Assembly (NCBI GenBank): GCA_016788865.1
Contig: JAEUSB010000048.1
Location: forward strand, 62,001 to 126,000
Length of the DNA stretch: 64,000 bases
From: Leptospirales bacterium
Lineage (GTDB): Bacteria > Spirochaetota > Leptospiria > Leptospirales > Leptonemataceae
Direction of reading: 5' to 3'
Below are positions 33,637 through 42,806 of the stretch, one piece after another. A program made the translations under genes and the position numbers. Within the stretch, counting starts at the first letter, position 1; each line of letters begins with the position of its first letter. The notes under the pieces are model-generated. The model was not told where the DNA came from and ran no database searches. It saw only the letters and a list, made by a program, of their open reading frames with translations.

Positions 33637-35597
33637 AAGCGATGCACAATCATGGGAAGGGAAGCATGAGATTCTTTTTTTGGCTTATCCTGTCACTGTT
33701 TCCCCTTGCGGCTTACGGCACACCTCAGGAGAAGAAGGTTCCCCCTGTTGCGGCCGAAGGGGTGCTGGATCTGAGACAATGGAATTTTGAGCAGGATGGC
33801 CCGGTACCACTGAACGGACAATGGAAATTTCACCCGGGGAAATTCAAAGACGAGATCAAACCCGAAGATATAGCCGGGCTAATTGAACCCGGCCCGTGGA
33901 ATCATTTCAAGGTTAACGGAAGTGACTTTGGTTCTCTGGGATTTGGTACCTACAGATTGCGCATCCTGCTCCCGGAAAAGAAACCCGGACTTACCCTGAA
34001 AAGCGGTGGCTATGACTCTGCTGCTCGCCTAACGTTAGGAAACGCCGTTCATGCCATAGGCAAGCCCGGTCGCAGCAGAGAAGAGACAGATCCGATCTAC
34101 AGGTATGATCTCATTGAATTTACAAATCCATCACAGGTCCTGGAAATTCAAATCGAGGTTTCCAATTTCTTTCACAAGAATGGAGGTATGCTGGTAGCTC
34201 CGGTCCTTGGTGAATCTTCCGCAATGCATTCGACCTCGCGACGCGAACAGATCTGGCAAGCAATGCTTGCTGCAACCTTTCTAATTTTCAGCATCTACCA
34301 TCTCATTCTGCACGGCATTCGAAGGAACCCCGTAGCCCTGCACTTTGCCTCATACTGCACCTTGTTCTTCGTGCGAACCCTCCTGACCGGAGAGGGAATC
34401 ATTCACAACTGGTTGCCCAACCTTGATTTTCGCATCGACCTGGGAATGGAGTACCTGGGGTTGTTCCTTCTTGCTCCCTTATTTGCTCTTTTTCTCAGAA
34501 GCCTGTTTCCAGAAGAATTCCCGCTCTGGTTCCGCAATATCTTCCTTGTTACTGGCGCAATCTTTCTACCGGCCCTACTGTTTCCACCGGAGGTTTACAG
34601 CCACTTCTTGAATGGATTCCTTATTGTCATTCTGCTTATGGTGTCCACCGCACTCATTACAGCCATTCGAGCCGTTCGACAGGGACGTGCGGGAGCGAAA
34701 ATCTTCCTGATTGGCTTTATAATCCTGTCAATTGGTATCCTGGCGGACATCAGTACAAACTTTCTCTTTGGTATAAGCACACCTTTTGCATCGGTTGGAA
34801 TGATTGGATATATCCTGGCGCAGGCCGTCGTGATTGCCATGCGGTTTTCTGCAGCTCTGTCTGAGAGCGAAAGGCTGTCAGATAGTCTCCGGATTGCATA
34901 CTCTGAAGCTGTTGAACTCCGTGGGAAATTGGCCCAAAAGGAAAAACTCGCAACCATTGGCGACATGGCAGCGGGGATTGTTCACGATCTTAAGAATCCT
35001 GTTGGAATCATCAAGGGCTCGGTTGAGATGGCTGATGATGATTCAATCAGCAGAGACCAGCGGCGAGAAATGTTGAATATCATCAACGACGAAGCGGATC
35101 GCATGCTGTACCTGGCACAGGATATACTCGACTTCAGCCATGGCATGGTTTCTGTAAAGAAGCAGCCAATCGATCTTGAAGCGTACGCAGAAAGGATTCG
35201 CACAGTTCTCCTTCCAAATTTCACTGAGAAACAAATCAAATTCTCACTAAACCTGAACACTCAGGGAAGCGTACAACTCGATCCAGATCGATTTCTGCGA
35301 GTCATTGTAAACATCGCCGGGAACGCAGCCGCAGCGCTTCCGCACGGCGGCGAGTTCAAAATGGAAGTAACCAGATTGGACGGCCGCATCGGTTTGACGT
35401 TACGCGACAATGGTCCGGGCATCCCGGAAGAAATTCGTTCAACGCTTTTTCAACCTTTCGTCACCCATGGGAAGGCACAGGGAACCGGCCTGGGCATGGC
35501 TATTGCCAAAAGCATGGTTGAAGCCCACGGGGGCACTATTACTTTTGAAACAGAGACGGGCAAAGGCACCACGTTCACCATTGAGGTGCCTGCTTGA
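33633..35597 (+). CDS. 7TMR-DISM sensor histidine kinase
   Basis: 654 residues from the ATG that overlaps the previous stop (ATGA); the ATG at 33666, with GGGAAGGGA before it, gives a cleaner signal peptide (MRFFFWLILSLFPLAAYG) and may be the true start. The jelly-roll domain begins LDLRQWNFEQDGPVPLNGQW, almost the same as in the hybrid kinase before it. Seven helices (about 215-410), a short coiled coil, HisKA with His451 (GIVHDLKNPVG) and a full ATPase (NIAGNAAAALP, LRDNGPGIP, GTGLGMAI) follow. No receiver is attached. It is probably the simpler duplicate of the second kinase core of its neighbour, sharing a transcript with it. Confidence 0.92.
   Translation: MKAMHNHGKGSMRFFFWLILSLFPLAAYGTPQEKKVPPVAAEGVLDLRQWNFEQDGPVPLNGQWKFHPGKFKDEIKPEDIAGLIEPGPWNHFKVNGSDFGSLGFGTYRLRILLPEKKPGLTLKSGGYDSAARLTLGNAVHAIGKPGRSREETDPIYRYDLIEFTNPSQVLEIQIEVSNFFHKNGGMLVAPVLGESSAMHSTSRREQIWQAMLAATFLIFSIYHLILHGIRRNPVALHFASYCTLFFVRTLLTGEGIIHNWLPNLDFRIDLGMEYLGLFLLAPLFALFLRSLFPEEFPLWFRNIFLVTGAIFLPALLFPPEVYSHFLNGFLIVILLMVSTALITAIRAVRQGRAGAKIFLIGFIILSIGILADISTNFLFGISTPFASVGMIGYILAQAVVIAMRFSAALSESERLSDSLRIAYSEAVELRGKLAQKEKLATIGDMAAGIVHDLKNPVGIIKGSVEMADDDSISRDQRREMLNIINDEADRMLYLAQDILDFSHGMVSVKKQPIDLEAYAERIRTVLLPNFTEKQIKFSLNLNTQGSVQLDPDRFLRVIVNIAGNAAAALPHGGEFKMEVTRLDGRIGLTLRDNGPGIPEEIRSTLFQPFVTHGKAQGTGLGMAIAKSMVEAHGGTITFETETGKGTTFTIEVPA
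34940..35597 (+). repeat. Diverged direct repeat, copy 2 (kinase core coding)
   Basis: Counterpart of 32980-33636, in the same orientation and about 1,960 bases downstream. Both copies end with near-identical stretches (SMVEAH-G, ET-TGKGT-FTIE-PA). Confidence 0.75.
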
Positions 35598-37471
35598 AAT
35601 TATTCAGGGAAGTCGTCGCATTATTCAGGATAGCGCCCGTGCTGTTTGGCACACTGGCTCTGGCCAATCAGACCCGGGCTGAGCCTGCTGAGTTTCTCTT
35701 TGTGGTCGATCAATGCCGTCTATCGTTATCTGACAAGACAGAACATAGAAATCCGGACTTCAGCCAGGGACAATGGGAACCGGTCCAGTTTCCTGAGAGA
35801 CGCAAGGAAAATGGCATAGTGTGGTATGGTTGCACTTTTGAAATGCCGGAGCATCCAGCAGACCTGATGGTTGTGCTGCACAATGCCAGGCATGCCGATG
35901 AAGTCTTCGTCAACGGGCGTTCAATTGGCGGAACGGGCGACATAGACCTACCAGGCGTCGGTGTATACCGAGAGCCACGCGCATACATGCTCCCCGTTTC
36001 ACAATTACTCGGCGGCACCAACACTCTCGCCGTTCGCGTGCGGGTGATCGGACAGAACGGAGGACTTGGAGCCGCTCCCGAGATCAGGAAGGCAGCTACA
36101 ATTGCGACTCTGTTGCGGGAATCATCGAGACGCGGCTACGAAGCAGTCATTTTCAGCACCGTCTATATGTTCGTGGCCTGCTACTTCTTCTACGTTTGGT
36201 CACAATTTCGCTCAAAGCGTGAAAACCTCTTCTTTGCGTTGTTCTGCGCCACTTTTTCCCTATACCTCTGCGTCCGTTTCCTGCCACAACTTCTAGCATC
36301 GCCAAGCAAATCGCTGATGCGAATTGAGCTCTGTCTTTTGTTTCTTGGGCCGCCGATGTTCATGCGATTTCTGTATCCATTTCTGGCGCGAAAAACCCCG
36401 CGCGCGCTTTTCGCGTACGATACGTTCATCGCAGGCTGCATTATTGCGATCCTTGCGTTGGCGGACCCCGAAGATTGGCGCGTCGTGCTCAGGACCTTCC
36501 AGTATTCTGTGTTCCCTCTTGTGGTCCTCGCAATCATTATTGTCGGGCAGTCAATTGCAAAGGGCAACAACGAGGCGAAGTACATAGCCGGCGGGTTTGC
36601 GCTGGCGAGTCTGACTGTTATACTGGACTTGCTTAGCGCCATGCGCCTGGTGACAGCCCCGACGCTGGTATTTTACGGTTTTTCCTTTCTTGTGGGGTCT
36701 ATCGCGCTTGTACTTGCAGATCGGTTTGTAAGATTGTATCATGAGCAGGCTCACCGCAGCGAGTTGCTCCGCGATCTCGATCGTCGAAAGACTGATTTTC
36801 TTTCCAATATTTCCCATGAGATCAAGACACCGCTTGCGGAGGTAATGATGTATGCGGAGTCACTGGCAGATGGCACGCTTCAGTCTCCCGAAGAAATCGC
36901 TCAGGCGCACGCGGAAATAAAAAGCAGTGCAGCTCGACTCCAGCACGTAGTTTCCGATACCGTATTGTTGAACCTTCTCGAAAAAGGGATGTACGATTCG
37001 CGAATCGAGACTCAGAACCTGCACAGTGCCGTTGCAGATGCAATTGAGAGGTTTCATGACTCGGCCGGAAGAAGGCACGTACAGATCCGGAATCAAGTTT
37101 CGGACCAACTGCGCGTTTTGTGTGATGGAGAGCTCCTTGCCAGGGCGCTTGAGAACCTGATCGAGAATGGAATCCTTTACAATCGCCAGGGGGGACAGCT
37201 AATCGTGGAGGCGTCGGAAGACGGAGACTGCGTAGTGCTAACAGTTCAGGATGAGGGTACCGGTATTGAGGAAGACGTTACGCGACATCTATTTCAGAAA
37301 TTTGTTCGAGGTGATTCAAGCACAACGTATGCCATTGCCGGTACCGGGACTGGTCTGGCTCTGGCTTCACTTGCTGCAAAAAACATGGGTGGCGAGCTGA
37401 AATTGTTGCGAACGGGCGCAGATGGGACCGTGTTCGCGCTTAAGCTAAGAGCAGGTGAAGGCAATGTCTAA
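35594..37471 (+). CDS. 7TMR-DISM sensor histidine kinase
   Basis: 625 residues from TTG at 35594, which overlaps the previous stop (TTGA). A signal peptide (about residues 1-29), a jelly-roll domain of sugar-binding-like form (VNGRSIGGTGDIDLPGVGVYREPRAY), seven helices (about 185-375), a coiled coil, HisKA with His408 (SNISHEIKTPLAEV), and an ATPase with N-box ALENLIENGILYN, G1 QDEGTGIEED and G2 GTGTGLALAS. The ATPase keeps the normal motifs, so this is an active kinase. Its HisKA aligns without gaps to the degenerate core in the next protein, and is the best reference for what that core has lost. Confidence 0.92.
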   Translation: MKLFREVVALFRIAPVLFGTLALANQTRAEPAEFLFVVDQCRLSLSDKTEHRNPDFSQGQWEPVQFPERRKENGIVWYGCTFEMPEHPADLMVVLHNARHADEVFVNGRSIGGTGDIDLPGVGVYREPRAYMLPVSQLLGGTNTLAVRVRVIGQNGGLGAAPEIRKAATIATLLRESSRRGYEAVIFSTVYMFVACYFFYVWSQFRSKRENLFFALFCATFSLYLCVRFLPQLLASPSKSLMRIELCLLFLGPPMFMRFLYPFLARKTPRALFAYDTFIAGCIIAILALADPEDWRVVLRTFQYSVFPLVVLAIIIVGQSIAKGNNEAKYIAGGFALASLTVILDLLSAMRLVTAPTLVFYGFSFLVGSIALVLADRFVRLYHEQAHRSELLRDLDRRKTDFLSNISHEIKTPLAEVMMYAESLADGTLQSPEEIAQAHAEIKSSAARLQHVVSDTVLLNLLEKGMYDSRIETQNLHSAVADAIERFHDSAGRRHVQIRNQVSDQLRVLCDGELLARALENLIENGILYNRQGGQLIVEASEDGDCVVLTVQDEGTGIEEDVTRHLFQKFVRGDSSTTYAIAGTGTGLALASLAAKNMGGELKLLRTGADGTVFALKLRAGEGNV

Positions 37472-40400
37472 TCTGAGTCGCCGGATTATCGTGCTGCTCT
37501 GCAGCTTGTTCTGGAGCTGTTCGGATGGGGCGGATAGAGCGCGCATCGACCTGAACGGCAGATGGCAAATCGCCTTCAACGATAGCCTTGAATTCAAAGA
37601 CACTGTGTTCCAGAACGGCAAGTTTGAGGATATAACCGTACCGTCTAACTGGGGAAGCGTCCGAGAATATTCCGGCGTGGCCTGGTATCAAAAAGCGTTT
37701 CAAATCCCGCCAGGTTTTGACAGGAATAATCGCGCCTTTTCGTTCGTGGTATATGATGCAGATGAAACCTTCGTGAACGGTCAGCTGATTGGAGCTTCCG
37801 GTTCCATGCAGGATCCCACTCTTCCCGCTTACAACAGAAACAGAATCTATCCTATCCCACCCGACCTGCTCAAAGAAGGCACAAACCTGTTGAGCGTACG
37901 AATTCGCCCGCTATCAGATCAGAACGCCGGAATCACCGAGAGAGTCCAAATTGCAGACCTCTTTGATCTTGAGCGGGAGCGACTGCTCTCTGAACTCCGA
38001 CAGCTTTGCATGGGCACAATCTATCTAGCGGTGGGGCTCTATTTCTTCCTGTTTTTCCTGCGATTGCGGAGCATGCGCGCAAATCTCTATTTTGGCCTTT
38101 TTTGCGTGATGCTGGCATTGTACCTGCTATTGCGGGTTCCGTGGATCAGCGACAGCCTGGGATTTCTTTCTGCAAAGCGAATTGAGTACATAGTACTCTT
38201 CTGCTTGCCAATTCCGTTTCTTGCCTTCTGGAATCGAATGTTCGAGTTACCACTGAACAAGGCTCTTCCGCTCTACTACATCATTTTTGCCGCCTTCACC
38301 TACTTCCCGTTATCTTCCGACGTAATCCCTCTCTGGAGCAAGATGCTCGGGTTCTGGTATATTCCATTGCTTCCTGCAATACCGGTAGTTCTGTTCACAA
38401 TATTTCGCAGCATAGCAGACGGGAACAAGACAGGTTGGGTTCTACTCGCCGGTACATTTATTTTTTCGACCGCTATCGTGAACGACATTCTCGCGGATCG
38501 GGGATTGATCTTCACGCCAGGACTTCTGGACGTTGGTTTTCTGGCGTTCGTCACAGCAATGGCAATTTCTCTGATTCGCTCTTTTGTAGCGCTGCAGAGA
38601 GAGGCGGAAATGACGCTGGTACGGTTGACAGAGATGGATCAGCTGAAAGAGCGCCTGGTGACGAACGTCACAGAGATGCTCATCGCACCGGCTGGAACAA
38701 TATTTACGACAGCCGAGAGTCTAGCAGCAAAGGCAACAGTACCTCAGTCTGAATACGCCCGCATGTTTGAAGACGGAGCCGAGCTCAACGAAGCATTGGA
38801 CAACGTGCTGTTACTCTCCAGAATTCAGTCGGGGATTGAGAAGGAGTCAATGCGAGCGATTGGTGCCCAGGAATTGGGTAAGATTTTTAGAACCATTGAG
38901 TTTCCAGCGGAAGCGTCGGTTTTAGGAACGGACGCTCTCTTACGTGCACTTCTTAATTCTATTTCAAAGCGCAGGCATTTCATTCGCTACCAGAAGGGAA
39001 CCGGGCTGACGATCCGAGTGCTCGAACAGCCACGGGGCACTGATCCATCGCTCGATGGCACAGTGCAGCAGGCTGTCATAGGGACATTGGGCGGCAACAT
39101 TTTCCACGAGCGAGAGAGCGGGCGCCTGATCAGCATCCCCGAAATCAAAGTGGAGAAGCCCTGGACCATAGGCTCGACAGTTGGCTTCAAGAGGACAGCC
39201 GTCGTCAGACCCATCTGGTCAGCCATCGCGATGACCACGTACCTGATTCTGGCACAGCCCATACTGGCCGCCTTGCAGGCTGTCCACCTGCTCTGGAGTT
39301 CGCTTTTGTTACTTCGCGCCTGGAGCAAGAACTCCAGCCGCGGCTCAACATCCGAAAGGTTTGCGCGGTCCGCGCTCGACGTTGCTCTTATTGTCATTGG
39401 TGCATATGCAAGTGGCGGTATAGATTCCCCAACAATCCTGTTGCTGGCGCTTCCTGTAGTACTCAGCTCACTTGGGGACAACAAGTGGCGCGGGCTTTTC
39501 TCTGGGGGCCTGGGAGCGTTAGGCGTCGTTGTATCCGAAATCTTGACCTCTACGGGAATTGTGCCGGACCTGAACGTCCTGGGAAAAGGGAACACACCAA
39601 CTGAACTCTGGCAAATTGGTGTTACCGGACTTATGATTCTGGGCGGTCTTCTTTCACTCGCAGTCATTACAAACAAACTGTTCGTTTCGCAGATGGCGGC
39701 CCGTGAGGAAGCAGAACGGGAACGTCGGAAGTCAGAAAAGGCAAACGAATTCTCCCGAGAACTGAACGTTACTACTGACTTCTCAAGTTTGATTGAACGG
39801 ATTGTCGCATATCTTCAGAATGAATTCAAAATTGATTCATTGATCCTGCTGTTGCCCGACGGCGAAAGCCCGGATCTGGTTTCCACGCGAGTGTTTACAA
39901 AAGCCTTTCTCGAAGAGCGCGTCATGAATGCCGCCCAATCTATCCGTATCCCGCCAGCTCCAAATGGAGGTTTGATCCGCACAGTCTTCGAAAGAAAGAA
40001 GCCAATGTACGTTCGAGTCGGAGGCTCAAAGGATATCTTTAAGCGACCATACCCGGGCATAGAAAGAGATAGAGAGTTGGTTGAGGCCGCTGGTTTTGAC
40101 TGGTTTCTACTCTTCCCAATGGTGGTTCAAGGGAAAGGAATCGGTATTGTACTTTGCACCTCGTACGAACATCCCGAGGGATTGGGACGCGAAGAGCTCA
40201 CGGCTGCGTACGGATTTCTGGATCAGGTTGCAGGCGCGTTGCACGGAGCAAATGTACTCAATCAAATTAATCGCGAGAAAGATCGGGCCCAGGAACTCAG
40301 CAAGGAAGCAGAAAAAGCTCGCAATGAGTATGCTGAGCTGAACGAATTTGCGAAACTTGTCAATTCCACACCAAGTCTGTCGCGTATTTTTGATGAGATT

Positions 40401-42743
40401 TTTGACAGGCTGAACAAAGCTACGAACATTGATTCAGTTTGGATCGGCCTGGCTGATAAATCTGAAAGCTACGTTCAGAGCTACTGGTTTAAACAGCCAG
40501 GTGAAACCACGGGTGAACAGGTCGAATTCTTTACGCAAATGCGCATCCGTCTAGACTCATCGGGGGGCACCCAGGCGCAAACATTTGCCAGGAAAGTTCC
40601 ATTGCTTGTCCCGGATCTTTCAAAGATCACGGGGAGAAACATCGTGAATCCTCTCGATGGAGCGGACTACCACATCTCGCGGTTGGACGTAGCGATACAA
40701 AACGTCGGCGGAGTTCGCGGTGGCTTCATGCAAATTCCGCTTGTCCTGGACGAACGAGTGATTGGACTTCTAAACGTAGCGCGGCACTCACGCCCACTTG
40801 ATTTGAACAAGGATGAGATCCGTCGTTTGTTAGCGTTAAGCGATCAAATGACGGGTGCAATTCACAACGCAATCCTGATGGAAGAAGTCAAAGCCCGAGG
40901 GCGCGCTGCAGATCAGGCCAAGGCGGACTTCCAGGCTCTTGCAGATCTTTCAAGGAAGGCCAGTCAGAATCCCGAGATCGTGTCCATCGTTGAAAGCGTG
41001 CACGCCTTCTGTAATTCTCGTTTCGGAATAGAATTTACGGCCCTCTACCTGGTATCTCCGGATGGAAAAGCCCTTGAAGTACGTCACGTTGCGGATTTTT
41101 CCAGAGCGATTCTGGGCGCGGAGCGAGAGCAGACTTTTAAGTCACTGCGCATACCCATTGAACCTACAACTGGTAGTCTATACAGGACCTACAAAAAGCA
41201 AACCGTATTTTATTTGAAGAAAGTCAAGCGGTCATGGCTTCGATCTGAATTCGATCGGGAGATCGTAGATACGCTGCAATTTGAATGGTTTGCCCAGGTT
41301 CCGTTGCTTGCGGAGGGAAAGACGATTGGCATTCTGGCCCTTACCTCCTGGAAGCAAGCCCGTCTGAGTAGCGCCGATCTTGAGTTGTTACAGGCCATGG
41401 CAGATCAGGTTGCCGGGACTGTTCGCGGTGCGCAGCAGCTAAAGGAAATCACTAGCTCACGCGAGATTGCTGATCGGCAACGGCGGGGTACTCAGAAACT
41501 GAATGAAATTGCAAAAGCGCTTAACGCGTCGCCGGACCTGAGACAGATATCACAACGTATCCTGGATCATTTACGCGAAGAGCATTCGGTTGAATCTTCC
41601 ATCCTGTTGCTGCCGGACGCAGAAGGAGCTTTGGTACCGCACATTGTTCTTGGCCGTCAGGACAGGATTGAAATCGGTCTCAGTGCCCGAATCCCAACTG
41701 GACCGGACGGGGGCCTGGTGCGCCGAGCATTTGAACGAAAGAAGCCCTTGTTTGTGAAGATTGGCGGCTCACGTGATATTTTTCGCGTTCCTTACCCGGG
41801 GATGGAACGGGATCGCAGCCTGATCGAGCGTCTGGGATTGCAATGGTTTCTACTGTTGCCGCTGATCGTGCAGGACAAATCAATTGGAATGCTAATGTGC
41901 ACGTCGTATGAGGAAAAATCTGAAGGGCTAAGCACACAGGACATCAAGGATATTGGTGCGTTTGCAGATCAGATTGCCGGTGCCCTCTACGCTTCAAACC
42001 TGCTTGCAGAAGTTGAGCGGGCTCGAATCGAATCGGACCGCCTGCTCGGAAATATCCTACCGGCAACGATTGCGCAGGAGTTAAAGGAAAGGGGTACGGT
42101 TGAGCCACTGTTTTACGATTCCGTTTCCGTTCTGTTCACCGACTTCGTTGGCTTCACGAAAGCATCGGAGAATCTATTACCAGACGAATTGGTAACGGAG
42201 CTCGACGGTTGCTTCAGTCAGTTTGATGCAGTGGTAACGCGAAACAAAATGGAGAAACTAAAAACGATTGGTGACTCATATATGTGCGCAGCGGGACTTC
42301 CGGAAATTCGCAGCACACATGCCATTGACGCCTGCCTGACGGCGCTTGAGTTCCGTGACTTCATGCTCACCGCACAGAGGATCAAGGAATCGCTGGGAAT
42401 AGAATTCTGGCAGGTTCGCATTGGAATTCACTCCGGCCCGGTAACCGCAGGGGTCATTGGCACCAACAAGTTTGCCTACGATATCTGGGGTGATACCGTG
42501 AATACAGCCAGTCGCATGGAGAGTTCGAGCGAACCCGGAAAAGTGAATATTTCCGGGGAGACCTACAATCTGGTGAAAGATTTTTTTGAATGCCAGTATC
42601 GAGGCAAAGTAAAAGCCAAGGGAAAAGGTGACATTGATATGTATTTCCTTGAGCGGATCAAGCCCGAGCTTTCAGCAGATGAAGTGGGGCTTCTTCCCAA
42701 TGCTAAGTTCGAATTCATGCGGTCGGATCTGGAGTCCGCCTAG
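37464..42743 (+). CDS. 7TMR-DISM pseudokinase / GAF4 / adenylate cyclase fusion receptor
   Basis: 1,759 residues from ATG at 37464 (AGGTGAAGG before it), overlapping the previous gene by eight bases. Order: lipoprotein-like signal (LFWSC), jelly-roll domain (30-180), seven helices (185-380), a HisKA-like helix with Glu404 in place of the phospho-His, a decayed ATPase-like stretch (to about 570), a second membrane domain with five or six helices (575-745), four GAF domains (about 770-930, 955-1140, 1152-1322, 1345-1515), and a class III cyclase (1545-1732). The cyclase has metal Asp1560 (FTDFVGFT), second Asp1604, and the ATP-type pair Lys1600 (KTIGD) and Asp1673 (YDIWG), plus VNTASRM. It should make cAMP under extracellular and GAF control. 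Confidence 0.92.
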   Translation: MSNLSRRIIVLLCSLFWSCSDGADRARIDLNGRWQIAFNDSLEFKDTVFQNGKFEDITVPSNWGSVREYSGVAWYQKAFQIPPGFDRNNRAFSFVVYDADETFVNGQLIGASGSMQDPTLPAYNRNRIYPIPPDLLKEGTNLLSVRIRPLSDQNAGITERVQIADLFDLERERLLSELRQLCMGTIYLAVGLYFFLFFLRLRSMRANLYFGLFCVMLALYLLLRVPWISDSLGFLSAKRIEYIVLFCLPIPFLAFWNRMFELPLNKALPLYYIIFAAFTYFPLSSDVIPLWSKMLGFWYIPLLPAIPVVLFTIFRSIADGNKTGWVLLAGTFIFSTAIVNDILADRGLIFTPGLLDVGFLAFVTAMAISLIRSFVALQREAEMTLVRLTEMDQLKERLVTNVTEMLIAPAGTIFTTAESLAAKATVPQSEYARMFEDGAELNEALDNVLLLSRIQSGIEKESMRAIGAQELGKIFRTIEFPAEASVLGTDALLRALLNSISKRRHFIRYQKGTGLTIRVLEQPRGTDPSLDGTVQQAVIGTLGGNIFHERESGRLISIPEIKVEKPWTIGSTVGFKRTAVVRPIWSAIAMTTYLILAQPILAALQAVHLLWSSLLLLRAWSKNSSRGSTSERFARSALDVALIVIGAYASGGIDSPTILLLALPVVLSSLGDNKWRGLFSGGLGALGVVVSEILTSTGIVPDLNVLGKGNTPTELWQIGVTGLMILGGLLSLAVITNKLFVSQMAAREEAERERRKSEKANEFSRELNVTTDFSSLIERIVAYLQNEFKIDSLILLLPDGESPDLVSTRVFTKAFLEERVMNAAQSIRIPPAPNGGLIRTVFERKKPMYVRVGGSKDIFKRPYPGIERDRELVEAAGFDWFLLFPMVVQGKGIGIVLCTSYEHPEGLGREELTAAYGFLDQVAGALHGANVLNQINREKDRAQELSKEAEKARNEYAELNEFAKLVNSTPSLSRIFDEIFDRLNKATNIDSVWIGLADKSESYVQSYWFKQPGETTGEQVEFFTQMRIRLDSSGGTQAQTFARKVPLLVPDLSKITGRNIVNPLDGADYHISRLDVAIQNVGGVRGGFMQIPLVLDERVIGLLNVARHSRPLDLNKDEIRRLLALSDQMTGAIHNAILMEEVKARGRAADQAKADFQALADLSRKASQNPEIVSIVESVHAFCNSRFGIEFTALYLVSPDGKALEVRHVADFSRAILGAEREQTFKSLRIPIEPTTGSLYRTYKKQTVFYLKKVKRSWLRSEFDREIVDTLQFEWFAQVPLLAEGKTIGILALTSWKQARLSSADLELLQAMADQVAGTVRGAQQLKEITSSREIADRQRRGTQKLNEIAKALNASPDLRQISQRILDHLREEHSVESSILLLPDAEGALVPHIVLGRQDRIEIGLSARIPTGPDGGLVRRAFERKKPLFVKIGGSRDIFRVPYPGMERDRSLIERLGLQWFLLLPLIVQDKSIGMLMCTSYEEKSEGLSTQDIKDIGAFADQIAGALYASNLLAEVERARIESDRLLGNILPATIAQELKERGTVEPLFYDSVSVLFTDFVGFTKASENLLPDELVTELDGCFSQFDAVVTRNKMEKLKTIGDSYMCAAGLPEIRSTHAIDACLTALEFRDFMLTAQRIKESLGIEFWQVRIGIHSGPVTAGVIGTNKFAYDIWGDTVNTASRMESSSEPGKVNISGETYNLVKDFFECQYRGKVKAKGKGDIDMYFLERIKPELSADEVGLLPNAKFEFMRSDLESA

Positions 42744-42806
42744 TTCCGGCCCTGCTTCAAATTTTCTGGGACGTTTGGGGCGCGATCGCGTAGTAAAGAG
42801 AAGCAT

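Noticed and set aside
38987..39676. 229-residue minus-strand frame inside the cyclase fusion gene
   Set aside because: Ser/Pro/Arg-rich shadow of membrane-coding sequence on the other strand.
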